Below are positions 5,333 to 6,118 of a DNA stretch of 6,118 nucleotides, piece by piece. Position 1 is the first letter of the stretch. Each line of letters starts with the position of its first letter. Source of the stretch: Acidimicrobiales bacterium (GTDB lineage Bacteria > Actinomycetota > Acidimicrobiia > Acidimicrobiales > RAAP-2); the NCBI GenBank assembly GCA_030044045.1, contig JASHWO010000105.1:1-6118 (forward strand), read 5' to 3'. A model generated the notes under the pieces. That model searched no databases and was not told where the DNA came from. It was given only the letters and a program-made list of their open reading frames with translations. The position numbers and the translations under genes are program-made.

Positions 5333-6118
5333 ATGAAGTTGACCGGGGCCCAGGCCCTCATCAAGAGCCTCGAGATGCAGCGCGTGGAGGTCATGTTCGG
5401 CCTGCCCGGCGGGGCTATCCTCCCGGTGTACGACCCGATCCTGGAGTCGTCCATCCGTCACGTGCTGGTCCGCCACGAGCAGGGCGCCGGCCACATGGCC
5501 GAGGGCTACGCCATGGTCACCGGCCGGCCCGGCGTGGCCATGGTCACCAGCGGCCCGGGGGCCACGAACATCGTGACCCCCCTGTCCAACGCCTACATGG
5601 ACTCCACCCCGCTGGTGGTGGTCTCCGGCCAGGTGGCCACCGCCTCCATCGGCACCGACGCCTTCCAGGAGTGCGACATCACCGGGGTCACCATGGGCAT
5701 CACCAAGCACAACTGGCTGGTCAAGGAGGCCGCCGACATCCCCCGGGTGGTGGCCGCCGCCTTCCACGTGGCCACTACCGGGCGGCCCGGCCCCGTCCTG
5801 GTCGACGTGCCGAAGGACGTGTCCAACGCCACCATGGAGTGGTACTGGCCCGAGTCGGTGGACGACCTCGACCTCCCCGGGTACCACCCGGTGACCGAGG
5901 GCGACCCGGCCCGGGTGGCCGAGGCGGCGCGGCTGTTGCTGGCCGCCGAGCGCCCGGTCCTCTACGTCGGCGGCGGCGTGCTGAAGGCCCGGGCGGCCGA
6001 GGTCCTGCGGGCGCTGGCCGAGCGAACCGGCATGCCGGTGGTCACCACCCTCATGGCCCGGGGGGCCTTCCCCGACTCGCACCCGTTGTGCCTGGGCATG
6101 CCGGGCATGCACGGCAAC
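5333..6118 (+). CDS. ilvB: Acetolactate synthase large (catalytic) subunit, 5' part
   Basis: The first 262 codons are present, from ATG 5333 to the right edge; a complete enzyme has about 550-620. With thiamine diphosphate, Mg and FAD it joins two pyruvates to acetolactate, or pyruvate and 2-oxobutyrate to acetohydroxybutyrate, the first common step of branched-chain amino acid synthesis. Visible are the N-terminal ThDP-enzyme domain (residues about 1-170) with [13 protein letters not shown] (22-34), the catalytic glutamate E49 in [25 protein letters not shown] (72-82), [11 protein letters not shown] (106-116), ITKHNW (123-128) and [12 protein letters not shown] (151-162). The start of the central domain, with RPVLYVGGG (207-215), follows. 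The usual next genes would be ilvN and ilvC, outside the window. Expression is probably set by the attenuator upstream. Other ThDP enzymes such as glyoxylate carboligase are less likely given the FQECDI and KHNW motifs and the leader. Confidence 0.95.
   Translation, partial: MKLTGAQALIKSLEMQRVEVMFGLPGGAILPVYDPILESSIRHVLVRHEQGAGHMAEGYAMVTGRPGVAMVTSGPGATNIVTPLSNAYMDSTPLVVVSGQVATASIGTDAFQECDITGVTMGITKHNWLVKEAADIPRVVAAAFHVATTGRPGPVLVDVPKDVSNATMEWYWPESVDDLDLPGYHPVTEGDPARVAEAARLLLAAERPVLYVGGGVLKARAAEVLRALAERTGMPVVTTLMARGAFPDSHPLCLGMPGMHGN

Noticed and set aside
5084..6112. Minus-strand open frame of 342 codons across the ilvB start
   Set aside because: It is antisense to ilvB and the attenuator. 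The His/Gly-rich product has no domain, and ilvB on the plus strand is certain.

Overview
This is GC-rich DNA with strong G/C third-position bias. It is most likely from an actinobacterium, and probably Acidimicrobiia. That guess rests on a secreted protein built from [15 protein letters not shown] repeats, a style I associate with that class, and on leaderless-looking promoters. No RNA gene, insertion sequence, CRISPR array or phage gene is visible.

Layout from left to right. (1) Positions 1-899, minus strand: the N-terminal part of an exported tandem-repeat protein. It has a signal peptide, an Ala/Thr linker and five 42-residue modules, and it runs off the left edge. (2) Positions 987-2753, plus strand: ilvD, dihydroxy-acid dehydratase, divergent from the repeat gene and apparently leaderless. 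(3) Positions 2685-5044, minus strand: a two-gene unit. A PhyH-family Fe(II)/2-oxoglutarate dioxygenase comes first, followed with a 4-nt overlap by a Bcr/CflA-type MFS exporter. The exporter's 3' end overlaps the 3' end of ilvD tail to tail by 69 bp. (4) Positions 5081-5332: a dense regulatory region. It holds a weak minus-strand promoter for the dioxygenase, a 23-bp-period direct repeat, a good plus-strand promoter, a 16-codon leader peptide containing Leu-Val-Leu-Leu, a hairpin at the leader stop codon, and a strong terminator hairpin with a T-rich tail. (5) Positions 5333-6118, plus strand: the first 262 codons of ilvB, the acetolactate synthase catalytic subunit, cut by the right edge.

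How they work together: IlvB and IlvD catalyse the first and third common steps of valine/isoleucine (and leucine precursor) synthesis. The ilvB upstream region has the parts of transcription attenuation by a branched-chain amino acid leader peptide. The dioxygenase/exporter pair sits between the two ilv genes on the opposite strand. It may be a small modify-and-export unit, but its substrate cannot be read from the sequence.

The points most worth following up are the ilvB leader/attenuator, the direct repeat between the two divergent promoters, and the exporter's missing conventional start codon (the best candidate is CTG inside a CTGA overlap). I see no convincing wholly new system here. 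The attenuator is a local variant of a known regulatory type.
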